DNA of 64,000 bases from Muraenolepis orangiensis (taxonomy: Eukaryota > Chordata > Actinopteri > Gadiformes > Muraenolepididae): NCBI GenBank assembly GCA_027704905.1, contig CM050999.1, positions 6,780,624 through 6,844,623 of the forward strand, in the 5' to 3' direction. Position numbers and translations under genes: made by a program. The notes under the pieces are model-generated. The model was not told the DNA's origin. It did not search any database and saw only the letters and a list, made by a program, of their open reading frames with translations. Positions 63,800 through 64,000 of the stretch are shown here, in pieces; position 1 is the stretch's first letter; every line of letters begins with the position of its first letter.

Positions 63800-64000
63800 G
63801 GTTAACTAACTCGATAATTAACTAACTAGCTGTGTTCACAGGGACTAACTAACAAACTATCTGTGTTTTCAGGGACTAACTAACTCACTAACTAGCTGTG
63901 TTCACAGGGACTAACTACCAAACTATCTGTGTTTTCAGGGACTAACTCACTAACTAGCTGTGTTCACAGGGACTAACTAACAAACTATCTGTGTTTTCAA
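63800..64000. repeat. ~30-bp minisatellite, dgkd intron 18
   Basis: Units of CAGGGACTAACTAACAAACT plus ATCTGTGTTTT or AGCTGTGTTCA; it continues past the window. Confidence 0.85.

Overview
The window is vertebrate nuclear DNA from a ray-finned (teleost) fish. The signs are small exons with GT-AG introns, fish-type L2/CR1 and RTE-like LINE fragments, tRNA-derived SINEs, hAT DNA transposons, and an exceptional load of micro- and minisatellites. That load would suit a repeat-rich lineage such as the codfishes, but this is only a guess. Six protein-coding genes were reconstructed by joining exons whose splice phases all agree; one further gene enters from the left edge.

Layout: (1) 1226-1493, minus: first coding exon of mb21d2. 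(2) 2627-9997, plus: complete parl, 10 exons, 379 aa. (3) 12795-16354, plus: a claudin, 5 exons, 216 aa. (4) 17484-23952, plus: atg16l1, 19 exons, about 598 aa. Its introns carry four copies of a ~275-nt composite C/D-H/ACA scaRNA (SCARNA5/SCARNA6-like). (5) 28699-36320, plus: S-arrestin (sag), 15 coding exons including a 10-nt and a 15-nt microexon, 378 aa. (6) 38500-40701, minus: an otolin-like C1q/collagen gene, 4 coding exons, 484 aa. (7) 44941 to past the right edge, plus: dgkd, 18 exons visible, about 760 codons. Introns 13 and 14 of dgkd each hold a hAT transposon with an exact 8-bp target duplication; one is internally deleted and one keeps an intact 619-aa transposase frame.

From memory, atg16l1-sag-dgkd is the gene order of human 2q37, whereas mb21d2, parl and a CLDN1-type claudin recall human 3q27-q29, so the window seems to join two ancestral blocks. 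The genes do not form one pathway: mitochondrial rhomboid protease, tight junction, autophagy, rod phototransduction shut-off, otolith matrix and lipid signalling.

The most striking pattern is that many minisatellites are built from copies of an exon-intron junction. The repeat unit contains the adjacent exon's splice donor or acceptor plus some exon bases, leaving rows of decoy splice sites. This is seen at parl exon 6, sag exons 4, 7 and 10, and dgkd exons 2, 4, 7, 11, 13 and 15. The atg16l1 stop codon lies in a similar array. In addition, (TG)n tracts repeatedly end at acceptors and (CA)n tracts repeatedly start at donors.
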